Shown here in pieces: positions 24,665 through 33,723 of a stretch of 64,000 nt of DNA (position 1 is the first letter of the stretch; each line of letters opens with the position of its first letter). The stretch comes from Aliikangiella sp. G2MR2-5 (GTDB lineage Bacteria > Pseudomonadota > Gammaproteobacteria > Enterobacterales > Kangiellaceae): contig NZ_JADPQF010000008.1 in NCBI RefSeq assembly GCF_015687155.1, forward strand, positions 1-64,000. The letters run 5' to 3'. Both the position numbers and the translations under genes were made by a program. Under the pieces are notes generated by a model. That model saw only the letters and a list, made by a program, of their open reading frames with translations. It had not been told where the DNA came from and searched no databases.

Positions 24665-26212
24665 ATGGTAGAAATAAAAACAATGAAAAAAGTAATACTC
24701 GGGTTTTTTAGCATCCTCGTTTTTTTGCTTATCTGTAGCGGATTGGTCTATCTGTTTTTTCCGATCACTCATTTTGCCTGGATAAAACCCGGGGTAACCC
24801 AGGCCGACTTACCTAAAGGCTTATCTGGTCAGGTGGTATTTGAAAATATTAACTTGTTACCTCTGGCAAACGAGCAAGTAATTAAAGGTCAAACTCTGGT
24901 TGTGGCAGAGCAGCGTGTTACTAACGCTATTGATAGTATAGTTGATACATACAGAATTAATGGTAAGGGACTTTATCTGTTGCCAGGGCTAACAGATATG
25001 CACGTCCATCTGTTCGGTGTAGAAAATGATTTACTGCTCTACTTAGCCAATGGTGTCACTCAGATCCGGGTTTTAGGGCAGGAATCTCGGGAAGTAATGA
25101 GGTGGAGAGATCAGATCCGAGACGCTAAAAGGCCCGGACCAGTAATGAAAGTATTCTGGCCTATGATAGAGAGTAACAACAGGGGCTTCGCCTTTGGAGA
25201 ATATTTTGCGTCGGAAGGTGGTAAAGTCTACGTGTCGAGTGAGCAAGAGCTTAGAGAGATAGTAAGCGATGCAAAAGAGAAAGGTTCTGACGGTATCAAA
25301 GTCCATGGTGTAAAAGAAAAGTCTGTTCTTATGTCAGCAATGAAGTTCGCCGTTGACAATGAACTGCTGGTTGAAACTCATGTCCCTGAACAGCTTACGT
25401 TTTGTAAAGACCGTATGCGTTGTTGGCAGGAATTTCTGGAAATCAACACTCATTCTGTCGCACATCTTGAAGAAATCGTAAAAGTGGTCAACTGGGATAA
25501 TGGCTTGTCGAATCAAGAGGTTCAACAGGTTGCAAAAGATATTGCGGAGCGAAAGATTCAGATAACAAGCACTGTTGCTTTTATCAATAATATATCTACA
25601 CAAATACAAGGACTTGAAGAAGAGCTAAATTCATCGCCCCAGGTCAAATATCTGCATCCTCAAGTTTTTGATGGATTTTGGCGTCCGGGTCACAATGATT
25701 ATCAAAAGCTCAATCTTAAAACGCTTTTACCGTACAATGAAGCCCACAAAAGACTCATTCGGGCGATGCAAGAAGCCGGTGTTAAGTTACTCGCAGGGAG
25801 TGATGCCAGCGTTCCAATTTCTTTTCCCGGAAGCAGTTTGCTCGAAGAACTGGAAACTATGGTTGACTACGGCTTGACGCCGCTCGAAGCGCTGCAGACC
25901 GCGACTATAAATCCGGCAGCATACTACAAGAGTGCAGAAACGTTTTCACCATTTCGACCTGGTGCGCAAGCGAATTTCGTGTTGCTGAGGGCTAATCCTT
26001 TGCTTGATATAAAAAATATTCGGCAAATTGAAGGCGTAATGGTCAATGGCCGCTGGTTTTCTCGAAGTGATCTTGAGCAGATGCTGAGAAACATTGAAAA
26101 TCATAATAGAGATTTAAAACAGACGCTGACTATTTTCAAACTTCTATTAACTGTTTTGATGGCTGGTCTGGTATTACTATCTGGATATTGGTTGAGCAAG
26201 AGGGTATTTTAA
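24665..26212 (+). CDS. Membrane-anchored metal-dependent amidohydrolase
   Basis: A 515-aa amidohydrolase-superfamily enzyme with an N-terminal membrane segment (VILGFFSILVFLLICSGLVY, about residues 9-28) and a C-terminal one (LLLTVLMAGLVLLSGYWLSK). Metal-binding motifs are TDMHVHLFGV (about 110-119), VETHVPEQ (His about 241), SVAHLEEI (His about 267) and the Asp in LLAGSDASVP (about 378). It follows the molybdenum hydroxylase by 83 bp, which suggests processing of the same organic compound. The start could also be at 24683 (MKKVILGF); neither has a strong ribosome site. Confidence 0.88.
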   Translation: MVEIKTMKKVILGFFSILVFLLICSGLVYLFFPITHFAWIKPGVTQADLPKGLSGQVVFENINLLPLANEQVIKGQTLVVAEQRVTNAIDSIVDTYRINGKGLYLLPGLTDMHVHLFGVENDLLLYLANGVTQIRVLGQESREVMRWRDQIRDAKRPGPVMKVFWPMIESNNRGFAFGEYFASEGGKVYVSSEQELREIVSDAKEKGSDGIKVHGVKEKSVLMSAMKFAVDNELLVETHVPEQLTFCKDRMRCWQEFLEINTHSVAHLEEIVKVVNWDNGLSNQEVQQVAKDIAERKIQITSTVAFINNISTQIQGLEEELNSSPQVKYLHPQVFDGFWRPGHNDYQKLNLKTLLPYNEAHKRLIRAMQEAGVKLLAGSDASVPISFPGSSLLEELETMVDYGLTPLEALQTATINPAAYYKSAETFSPFRPGAQANFVLLRANPLLDIKNIRQIEGVMVNGRWFSRSDLEQMLRNIENHNRDLKQTLTIFKLLLTVLMAGLVLLSGYWLSKRVF

Positions 26213-26213
26213 G

Positions 26214-27083
26214 CTAAGCGTTTCTGGTCTCCACAAGTAACGATTTTAAAACGTCTCGATAACTTTTGCTGATTATAAAATGAGTGCCACAGTTGAGTTG
26301 TACTTTATGATCTCCGCAGCTTCTCGGGGTGATCGACTGAATACAATTTCGTGCGACAATTGTAGAGCGATGTATTCTGATAAATAATGAAGGGTCCAGC
26401 ATTTGAATCATCGCTTTCATCGTTTTTCGGATAAGAAAATTATCCTCGTTAGCATTTATTTCCAGATAATTTCCTGCCGCTGAAATAAAGCAGATATCAT
26501 GGACATCAAGCAGAACTTTACTATTACCTTTGATCACCATTAATTGCTTTGCGTATTGTTTTTCTTGTTCCAGTTCGCTTTGCTGACTTTCTGAATGGGT
26601 TGAGGTACTTTCTCCCGCGCACATAATCAATAGTGTACCAGCGATAACAACCGCTGAATAGACGACTAGTCCAATATAGAGCTCATTAAAAAACTGTTTA
26701 CTGAAGGTGTGAACAGAAAGTTCAGTGCTAAAGAGAACACTTGCAATGGTGGATAACAGAATTGCGGCCAGTGAAAATAGCAAAGCATGTAACATGTAAT
26801 TTTTCAGGTGCATAATAGCAAACTGGCGAGCAACTATTTTTCGAGAGTCCAGGATTGCAAGCGGGCTTAATAGTGCCCAGCTCCACCAATATTGACCTGC
26901 CCATATTAGCGACTGTTGAAAGGAGTGAGCGCTATCACTCATCAATGTTTCGTAGCTATAGCAATTGAGCGCTACAATCAGAATAAAGCTCGACCAGAAT
27001 AAATAAAGTGCTTGTAACGACTTGACTGAAAAGACAAATTTTTTTCCAGGGTATTGGATTTCGTGGGCCAGAGTTTGAAACAT
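26214..27083 (-). CDS. LytTR family regulator with membrane N-terminus
   Basis: About 289 aa from ATG 27083; a TTG at 27107 would extend it by 8 codons but would be leaderless relative to the promoter seen. Four hydrophobic segments (between residues about 20 and 165) are followed by a coiled linker and a C-terminal LytTR DNA-binding domain (ISAAGNYLEINANEDNFLIR, then RIHRSTIVARNCIQSITPR). This is a one-component membrane sensor/transcription factor. It converges with the amidohydrolase (1 bp between stops) and lies next to the molybdenum hydroxylase cluster, its likely target. Confidence 0.85.
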   Translation of the reverse strand: MFQTLAHEIQYPGKKFVFSVKSLQALYLFWSSFILIVALNCYSYETLMSDSAHSFQQSLIWAGQYWWSWALLSPLAILDSRKIVARQFAIMHLKNYMLHALLFSLAAILLSTIASVLFSTELSVHTFSKQFFNELYIGLVVYSAVVIAGTLLIMCAGESTSTHSESQQSELEQEKQYAKQLMVIKGNSKVLLDVHDICFISAAGNYLEINANEDNFLIRKTMKAMIQMLDPSLFIRIHRSTIVARNCIQSITPRSCGDHKVQLNCGTHFIISKSYRDVLKSLLVETRNA

Positions 27084-27114
27084 TTTTAATAGCACTTTTA
27101 GGTTCAATCACCGC

Positions 27115-27142
27115 ATTATAACTGGCAGACAAAAGGACACAA
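27115..27142 (-). promoter_or_regulatory. Sigma-70 promoter of the LytTR gene
   Basis: On the minus strand a consensus -10 box TATAAT (27120-27115) lies 16 bp after TTGTGT (27142-27137). Transcription would start close to 27108. Confidence 0.55.
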
Positions 27143-27279
27143 GCGGTTGAATGTATCCAATGGTTTCAAAATACGGATATCTGACTATTTCCAGTAAAGT
27201 TTGAATTTTGCTTGAATTGTCGACCAGTTAAGCTGAATGCTGACTGTCTACGTTAAAAGCCTGCAGTTGTACAAGCGGT

Positions 27280-27858
27280 TTATTTTGCTCCGCTTGTTTG
27301 CGGAGGAATCGGTTGCGGCACCGGGTTATTGATCGCTTTGACACTCTGCAGATAAGTAAATATAGCCTCCAGATCTTTATCAGACAGTGCATTTAGAGAA
27401 AACCACGGCATCGGTGGCAAAATGTCTCTTCCGACTCCCATATGCTTACCTGTTCGCATGGATTGAATAAATATTTCTGAAGTCCAGCTTCCGAGTCCGG
27501 TTTCTTTATCTGGTGTGAGATTAGCTGAAAAGCTTATTCCCCAGGGGCCTACCCAGGCCGTTAAATCATGATTGGTTATTGCGCCCCAGCTATTCGGCCC
27601 TATAATTTGAGTGGGAACCGGAGGAAGTTTTGATGAAGACTGGTGACCGGATAAGAGTTTATCCGGATCAAGTTCGGGACCATGGGGAGTCATTATTTTG
27701 GGGGTGTGGCAATCATTGCAGCCGCCAAAATTAACCAGATATTCGCCGCGCGCTACCAATTCAGACCTATCTTCTTTATCTGATGGTTGTGCATATGCAT
27801 TAATTAATGAAGTGGTCAGAAACGCGCTCAGGATGAAAATTGATAGTTTGGTTTTCAT
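27280..27858 (-). CDS. Periplasmic c-type cytochrome
   Basis: A 192-aa protein with a signal peptide (IFILSAFLTTSLINAYA) and one haem-binding motif, GGCNDCHTPK (about residues 45-54). The distal methionine is probably in PPMPWFSLNALSDKDL. The start at 27858 has an excellent GGGAGG ribosome site; an 11-codon extension upstream has none. Cytochromes of this type accompany IorAB-like molybdenum hydroxylases as electron acceptors, so it probably serves the enzyme at 21856-24581 although it is on the other strand. Confidence 0.88.
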   Translation of the reverse strand: MKTKLSIFILSAFLTTSLINAYAQPSDKEDRSELVARGEYLVNFGGCNDCHTPKIMTPHGPELDPDKLLSGHQSSSKLPPVPTQIIGPNSWGAITNHDLTAWVGPWGISFSANLTPDKETGLGSWTSEIFIQSMRTGKHMGVGRDILPPMPWFSLNALSDKDLEAIFTYLQSVKAINNPVPQPIPPQTSGAK

Positions 27859-27895
27859 AGACGACCTCCCGGTAGCTAGTGGCAATTCCATTGAA

Positions 27896-27937
27896 AAGCT
27901 AACTTCAAGAAGCTAACTTTAAGAAAATAACTATAGA
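27896..27937. repeat. 14-bp tandem repeat upstream of the cytochrome gene
   Basis: AAGCTAACTTCAAG, AAGCTAACTTTAAG and a degenerate third unit AAAATAACTATAGA run end to end from 38 bp upstream of the cytochrome start, within its promoter region. Confidence 0.6.
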
Positions 27938-28158
27938 CTATTTAGCTAGTTGCTGCGGGTATGTTATCTGACCGATTCCTGTTGATGCTTGATAGATGTC
28001 TTAGCGTGTACAGCTCTTTAGGCTCTATGAAATTTTAACTGCAGCATTGCTTGGACTTGACTAAAGAACTGTAGTTCAATAGCAAAAAGTCGGTCAGATT
28101 CGGAAGGTTAATCTGAAGTTTGAACGTATTTAGTCCTTTCACCGGAACAGGATAAGAA

Positions 28159-31100
28159 GTGAAAAAAAATAAAGTATTTGTCATTTTTTTGGGGTTTCTA
28201 AGCTTTGTTTCCAATGCTCGGGAGACTGAACTATTTAATTCAGAACTTTTTTCTCCAATATTTTTCACCGCCAATGCCAATCGAAATTTACCTAATAAAC
28301 AGATTCTAAAGTTAGCTCAAGACGAGAGAGGTTTTATTTGGGTTGGTACCCGAGGTGGCGTATTCCGCTTTGACGGCTACGGCTACCAAAAATTAATCCC
28401 GTCAAATCCGTCGGCTGATTTATCGAGTATCTATGTTCGCTCAATGATAGCAGAAGGTGACTTTTTGTGGATCGGTACCATGTCTAGCGGTGCATTTCGG
28501 GTAGATTTAAGGACACTACACACTTCGCATTACATACATGATCCTGAAAATGCTGATTCTCTGGGTGGAAACCAGGTCAATGGTATCGAAAAGGGACCGG
28601 ATGGCCATATCTGGTTTGCACACAGTTTCGGGCTCGATCGGCTGGACCTGTCGAGCAACGAATTCAGACACTTTCAATCTCAGGATAAGCCCGATGATCG
28701 TTATCACAATTATTTGTTGGATCTGACTTTTGACGCAGATGAAAAGCTTTGGTTATCAACAGCAAAAGGACTGGCTTTTTTCGATTCGATATCGGAAAAA
28801 TTTTTGCTATTTAATCAAAAAAACTTTCCTCAGCTGAGCAATAATAAACTTGATGGAGTCGTCATCAGACGATTATTCCTGGCTAGTGATGAACGCCTCT
28901 GGCTGGCGACACAAAAGCAGGGAACCTATATTGTTGAACCGAAAAAAAGCGAGGTTATGAAGTTGGATGACTCAGCTAATCGAAAGGGGGTTGTCAATAC
29001 CTCACTTGTTGAGGTTGCGGCTAAAAGCGGGGGGAAGCGACAAATTTGGATTTCCGGAATGACAGGTATTGAAATACGTGATGCTGACAGTGGTAAATTA
29101 TTAAAGGAGCTGCGCGGTAATTTGCTGAATGAGTTTGGCTTGCGCGGAGATACTGTGTATCCGATTATGCGTTCGACCTCCGGAATGGTCTGGTTAGGGG
29201 TGAATGATTTTGGTTTGCAATATTTTAATCCCGATACCTCGAGCTTTTTATATCTGGATCGGTTTTCCGAGTCGTTGCAGGCGCTTTTTTCAACCTTTAT
29301 TCATAAGGTCATTCCAGTTAATGAATTTGAACTATTGATACTTACCGAAAAAGATGCCTATCGTCTGAACTTGTTGAGCGGAGCGCTAACCCAGTTTTTT
29401 CCTGAAGCGCAATCATTGCCGAAAAATCTGGCTGGCGGGATCATCGACAAAGATAGAGCTTACTGGTTAGGTGGTGGTAATGGTGATTTATATCGGGTCA
29501 GCAGTGATTTAAAAACAGTAATAAAATATGAGTTACCATTAACCAAGAATGAAGGGGTATTTGTTCGTAATATCGTTGAAGGTCAACAAGGTGAATTATG
29601 GGTCGGTTCCGATCGAGGGCTGGTTAGACTCAACCTAGACAATATGACATTTGATAAACTGAAAAATGAAGATGGCTCTCCATTTATAAGTTTTGTGCGT
29701 AATTTATTTGTCGACTCTAACAATCGACTCTGGATTGGTACAACTAGCGGACTGGGTGTCGTTGAACCTGGCGATGACCGAGTGGTTTTCTATTCCAAAG
29801 AACAGCGAACAGAGAAAACTTTAAGTCATAATACCATTTATCAGGTAATTGAAAACCAGCAAGGAACCATTCTGGTTTTTACTCGTTCTGGTATTGAGCA
29901 GCTAATTACCGATACCAAAGACAAAAAGATTTTCAAATCTTTTGCTCGAGAGGCTACAAAGCAATTGAATGTAGAAGACCGCCTGCTACAAATTGATGAC
30001 AGGCGGTACTGGCTAGGTCATCAGTTTATTCTTGATCAAGAAGGACAAATAATCAGTCAATTTGGTGAAGCTGACGGCGTAATTAAAAATGGTCGAGGAA
30101 ACGATATTTTTAAACTAAACTCCAGATACATAATGAGAGTGACTCCGGGATGGATTATGCTCATGGACCTTACCACAGAATCCACTTGGGACTATCAGCC
30201 TCAAACTGCAGTAACCGAGTTAATGATAAGCAACCAGACAAGAGAGTTCGACTTTTCCAGGCCCGAAATTCGGTTAACTGCTTCGGATGACCGCTTTTCT
30301 GTCCGCTTTGCGTCACTGGATTTTTCGGATCCGGACTCTAATCAATATCGCTATAAACTTGAAGGTTACGATAAAGAGTGGATCTCGACGCCATTTGATA
30401 TTCGGCAGGCAAAATATACGAGCTTGCCTCCCGGAAGATATGAACTGTTGCTGCAGGGAAGTAATCGAAACGGTATCTGGCCTGTAACATCAGCGAGAAT
30501 AGAGGTAACAGTTGAACCTAAGTATTATCAAACGCTATGGTTTATGCTGCTGGTTCTACTTAGTGTTTCATTTCTTTTTTATGGACTGTTGCGTTGGCGA
30601 CTGGCGGTGGTAAAGGCTAAGCAAATGGAACGCTTTGAAAAAAAGGAAGCGATTCAGCGTGCAGAAATGATGACTGAGCTAATGGATCAGAAAAATAAAA
30701 TGTTGGCTGAAGTGACACATGACTTAAGAACTCCTCTGGCCACGGTTAAGGTTCAACTGGAAGCATTACAGGATGGGGTGTTAAAAGCCGATGAAAAAAC
30801 TTATGAAACATTGCAAAACAGGATTGCCAATCTGAGTCAGTTAGTGAGCGATCTGTATCAATTGTCATTAACTGAAAGTAGTGCTCTTGTGCTCAACAAA
30901 GTTCGTCTCTCTATTAATCATTTATTAGAAGATATGGTTACCTCCTTCAGACCTATGTTTCAGCAAAAGTTTATCGAATTGGAGTTTTTGGAAAAAACAA
31001 AATCCGAACTCTATATTCTTGCTGACCAGGGGCGCCTGTCTCAAGTAATCGGTAATTTGTTGAAAAATAGCTATCGTTACACTGATTCAGGTGGGCGCGT

Positions 31101-31377
31101 GAATGTACTCCTTGCTTCAAGCAAACAATATATTAAAGTTATTATCGAAGACAGTGAGCCGGGTATTTCAGAAGATGAGCTGAATAAAATATTTGATCGA
31201 TTATATCGTGCTGACTCGGCTAGGGGACTAGAGTCCTCTGGTTCCGGGTTGGGACTTTGGATTTGTCAGTCGATTATTCAGGCGCATGATGGTGAGATAA
31301 AGGCGAAATTATCGCCCATGGGAGGATTATCGATTACTATAGAGCTTCCACGAATAACTGAAAAACAAAACCAATAA
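28159..31377 (+). CDS. Periplasmic two-propeller sensor histidine kinase
   Basis: A 1072-aa kinase starting with GTG. After a signal peptide (about residues 1-20) come many Reg_prop beta-propeller repeats of the form 'D xx G xx W(I/V)GT xx GG' (DERGFIWVGTRGGVFRFDGY at about 54-73, DSNNRLWIGTTSGLGVVEPG at about 516). A Y_Y_Y domain follows (YRYKLEGYDKEWISTPF, about 732-748), then one membrane helix (about 794-813), HisKA (EVTHDLRTPLATVKVQLEAL, about 851-870) and HATPase_c (GSGLGLWICQSII near the end). It has no receiver domain. The next gene, 19 bp on, is its response regulator. Confidence 0.9.
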   Translation: MKKNKVFVIFLGFLSFVSNARETELFNSELFSPIFFTANANRNLPNKQILKLAQDERGFIWVGTRGGVFRFDGYGYQKLIPSNPSADLSSIYVRSMIAEGDFLWIGTMSSGAFRVDLRTLHTSHYIHDPENADSLGGNQVNGIEKGPDGHIWFAHSFGLDRLDLSSNEFRHFQSQDKPDDRYHNYLLDLTFDADEKLWLSTAKGLAFFDSISEKFLLFNQKNFPQLSNNKLDGVVIRRLFLASDERLWLATQKQGTYIVEPKKSEVMKLDDSANRKGVVNTSLVEVAAKSGGKRQIWISGMTGIEIRDADSGKLLKELRGNLLNEFGLRGDTVYPIMRSTSGMVWLGVNDFGLQYFNPDTSSFLYLDRFSESLQALFSTFIHKVIPVNEFELLILTEKDAYRLNLLSGALTQFFPEAQSLPKNLAGGIIDKDRAYWLGGGNGDLYRVSSDLKTVIKYELPLTKNEGVFVRNIVEGQQGELWVGSDRGLVRLNLDNMTFDKLKNEDGSPFISFVRNLFVDSNNRLWIGTTSGLGVVEPGDDRVVFYSKEQRTEKTLSHNTIYQVIENQQGTILVFTRSGIEQLITDTKDKKIFKSFAREATKQLNVEDRLLQIDDRRYWLGHQFILDQEGQIISQFGEADGVIKNGRGNDIFKLNSRYIMRVTPGWIMLMDLTTESTWDYQPQTAVTELMISNQTREFDFSRPEIRLTASDDRFSVRFASLDFSDPDSNQYRYKLEGYDKEWISTPFDIRQAKYTSLPPGRYELLLQGSNRNGIWPVTSARIEVTVEPKYYQTLWFMLLVLLSVSFLFYGLLRWRLAVVKAKQMERFEKKEAIQRAEMMTELMDQKNKMLAEVTHDLRTPLATVKVQLEALQDGVLKADEKTYETLQNRIANLSQLVSDLYQLSLTESSALVLNKVRLSINHLLEDMVTSFRPMFQQKFIELEFLEKTKSELYILADQGRLSQVIGNLLKNSYRYTDSGGRVNVLLASSKQYIKVIIEDSEPGISEDELNKIFDRLYRADSARGLESSGSGLGLWICQSIIQAHDGEIKAKLSPMGGLSITIELPRITEKQNQ

Positions 31378-31396
31378 TCGAGAAAGGCAATACCGA

Positions 31397-32071
31397 ATGG
31401 CACACAGGATATTCATTGTAGAAGACGAAAAAGAAATTGCTTCGGTGGTTGAAATGTACCTTAACGCAGATGGCTTTGAGACGCAGGTCTTTCATGAGGG
31501 AACGAATGTCACTGAGGCTATAAAACATAGCAGGCCGAGCGTGGTATTGCTTGATTTAATGCTTCCTCAAAAAGATGGGGTAACCATTTGTAAAGAAGTT
31601 CGAGAGTTTTCCGATGTGCCCATTATTATGACCACTGCCAAAGTTGAGGAAGTTGATCGCTTGCTAGGGCTTGAGATCGGAGCCGATGATTATGTGTGCA
31701 AACCATACAGCGTAAAGGAGCTTGTGGCACGAGTAAAAGCGGTTACTCGTCGCTTGGATAACAAAGTCAGTCAATCGTCCCCAGAAATGGTTGTTAATGC
31801 CGACAATCACACGATTCAATTTCGGGGGCAGACTATCAGTCTGACAACCGTTGAGTTTAATCTGTTTCATTTACTTTATACGAATCCCAATCGGATCTAT
31901 TCTCGACAACAGATCCTCGATCAGGTGTATTCTGACTATCGAGTCATCTCTGATCGCACCGTTGATAGTCATATTCGAAATTTGCGTAAAAAACTGGCCG
32001 AACTGGAAACCCCGGAAGAACCCGTTCGGTCGATTTATGGCGCGGGCTATAAATATGAGCCGTGGTACTGA
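31397..32071 (+). CDS. BaeR-like OmpR-family response regulator
   Basis: A 224-aa regulator. The receiver domain has acidic EDE (residues 9-11), phospho-Asp in VVLLDLMLPQ (about 53) and Lys in DDYVCKPYS (about 103). A winged-helix output domain follows (about 130-222, ending YGAGYKYEPWY). The stretch FSDVPIIMTTAKVEEVDRLL followed by GLEIGADDYVCKPYS closely resembles E. coli BaeR as I remember it. It is co-transcribed with the propeller kinase, and a second kinase gene follows. A repeated site CTGCATATTTN in three nearby promoters is its probable target. Confidence 0.92.
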   Translation: MAHRIFIVEDEKEIASVVEMYLNADGFETQVFHEGTNVTEAIKHSRPSVVLLDLMLPQKDGVTICKEVREFSDVPIIMTTAKVEEVDRLLGLEIGADDYVCKPYSVKELVARVKAVTRRLDNKVSQSSPEMVVNADNHTIQFRGQTISLTTVEFNLFHLLYTNPNRIYSRQQILDQVYSDYRVISDRTVDSHIRNLRKKLAELETPEEPVRSIYGAGYKYEPWY

Positions 32072-32134
32072 ATAAACTGAATAATGAATAAGAATCTTAT
32101 GACAAGGGAGTGTTCGAGGAATGAAAAATAATTT

Positions 32135-32156
32135 CTGCATATTGTCTGCACATTGC
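32135..32156 (+). promoter_or_regulatory. Direct-repeat site 1 (before the second kinase)
   Basis: CTGCATATTGT directly followed by CTGCACATTGC: two 11-bp units in phase, 39 bp upstream of the kinase ATG. The arrangement (same-face direct repeat over the -35 region) is typical of OmpR-family activators. The surrounding TTTCTGCATATTG resembles the E. coli BaeR box (TCTCCATnATTGG, from memory). Confidence 0.65.
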
Positions 32157-32195
32157 TATGGTCTACTTTAGGGCCAGTGTAATTTGAGACCGTCT

Positions 32196-33497
32196 ATGTT
32201 TACCAAGCAAGCGTTTTTACGTTTTATTACCGCCAATATCGAATATAAAGATGATATCGCATTATTGCGTAAGCTAGTGATCATCAATGCCCTGATTTTA
32301 GCAATTATTCTGCTTTTTTCGATTTTTTCTCTGTATAACCTGGCTCGAGATGAATGGTTGGTTGCATCGCTTGATCTGGCAGGACTGCTGGTGTGTGGCT
32401 ACGCCTACTTTCAATTATACGCTAACAAACGGCTCGATTTTGCTGTATTTACTGTAAGCGTAACGCTCATCGCCTTTTTATTGGCGTTGGCTTATGTGGG
32501 ACAAAACCGCGAATACAGTCTGATCTGGACCTTCTTTTTGCCCCTCTTTGTGTTTATGCTGAACGGGCGAAAAACCGGCAGTTGGATGATGCTCGTTTTT
32601 TATGGAATCTTGATTCCGATGGCCTTCATTTATATTGGTGAATGGCAAAATGGTGACTGGACCTTTACCAGTTTTTTACGTTTCTCAATAGCATCGATGG
32701 TAATGGTCTATACCTGTTATTACAGTGAGTTGGCGATGGAAAAGTCATATAAAAGTTATAAAGAAGCTCAGCAGGAAGAAAAACGCTTGTTGGACGAGCG
32801 TAATGCGATGATGCTGGAAACATTGGAAAAACAAGATAAACTGTTAACCGACGTGTCGCACGAATTTCGCACGCCGTTATCCGTCATGCGCATGCAGTTG
32901 GAAGCCTTACAGGACGGCGTAGTGAAAGAGCCGAAAGAGGCGTATCAAAAGTTACAGTCTAAAATATCCGAACTGGATTGTTTGATTCATGACCTGGTAC
33001 AGGCTTCCAATCTAGGCAGGGAACATCACGGCAGGAATCGTCAAACACTCGATTTAAAATCGTTGCTCGATGAAGTTATTCAGATGTACCAATCCAGGTT
33101 TGCTGACGCCAATTTGCAATTGACTTACTCAGCAATTGATGAGGATTGTTTTGTTCACGTCGATCGCGACAATATGAAAGTTGTTTTCGATAAGTTGCTG
33201 GACAACTGTCTGCGTTACACTGATGCGCCGGGACAAGTGGTGGTGTCTGTAAAGAAAACTGAAGAGGGTGTAACCATTGGTATTGAGGATTCGGCGCCGG
33301 GTGTTCGCAAACACGATCATGTTAAGTTGTTTGATCGGTTATTTCGTGTCGAGAATTCTCGCAATCGCGAAACTGGCGGTGCTGGACTCGGACTTTCGGT
33401 GGCTAAGGCAATCGTCGAGGCGCATAAGGGTTTAATTGCCATAAATTCTTCAGACCTCGGTGGCTTGTCTGTGACCGTAACACTTGCTAGCGCTTAA
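32196..33497 (+). CDS. Membrane sensor histidine kinase (BaeS-like DHp)
   Basis: A 433-aa kinase from ATG 32196; a TTG four codons earlier is possible. Five or six hydrophobic segments (about residues 25-180) form a membrane sensor without a large periplasmic domain. A coiled linker leads to HisKA (DVSHEFRTPLSVMRMQLEAL, about 224-243) and HATPase_c (GAGLGLSVAKAIVEAHKG). Its HisKA helix shares LEALQDGV with the propeller kinase encoded upstream, so both probably dock on the same BaeR-like regulator. Its promoter carries the predicted regulator site. Confidence 0.9.
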   Translation: MFTKQAFLRFITANIEYKDDIALLRKLVIINALILAIILLFSIFSLYNLARDEWLVASLDLAGLLVCGYAYFQLYANKRLDFAVFTVSVTLIAFLLALAYVGQNREYSLIWTFFLPLFVFMLNGRKTGSWMMLVFYGILIPMAFIYIGEWQNGDWTFTSFLRFSIASMVMVYTCYYSELAMEKSYKSYKEAQQEEKRLLDERNAMMLETLEKQDKLLTDVSHEFRTPLSVMRMQLEALQDGVVKEPKEAYQKLQSKISELDCLIHDLVQASNLGREHHGRNRQTLDLKSLLDEVIQMYQSRFADANLQLTYSAIDEDCFVHVDRDNMKVVFDKLLDNCLRYTDAPGQVVVSVKKTEEGVTIGIEDSAPGVRKHDHVKLFDRLFRVENSRNRETGGAGLGLSVAKAIVEAHKGLIAINSSDLGGLSVTVTLASA

Positions 33498-33520
33498 AAG
33501 ATCGGATAATACAGTAACGT

Positions 33521-33550
33521 AGCCAGCAGCCAGCAGCCAGCAGCCAGCAG
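33521..33550. repeat. 7-bp microsatellite AGCCAGC x4
   Basis: Four perfect AGCCAGC units (33521-33548) plus a partial one, bordered by GTAGCC and GGCTAC. It lies 24 bp after the kinase stop. Confidence 0.75.
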
Positions 33551-33648
33551 GCTACATCAAGGCTACTAAACTTCCTATCGCTAGATGCTCGGCTAAGACA
33601 GTTCGAGCGGTTAATACAGCTCGGTAAAATCTTAACAAAATTAATCCT

Positions 33649-33670
33649 CTGCATATTTCCTGCATATTTA
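33649..33670 (+). promoter_or_regulatory. Direct-repeat site 2 (before the beta-trefoil-like gene)
   Basis: CTGCATATTTC followed immediately by CTGCATATTTA, the best match of the three sites. A possible -10 box (GATAAC/TAACCT) begins 4-6 bp after it. The downstream gene starts at 33724. Confidence 0.7.
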
Positions 33671-33723
33671 CCCGATAACCTAAGCACAGTAGAAAAAATT
33701 CATTACCCAATAAGGAGAGTACT

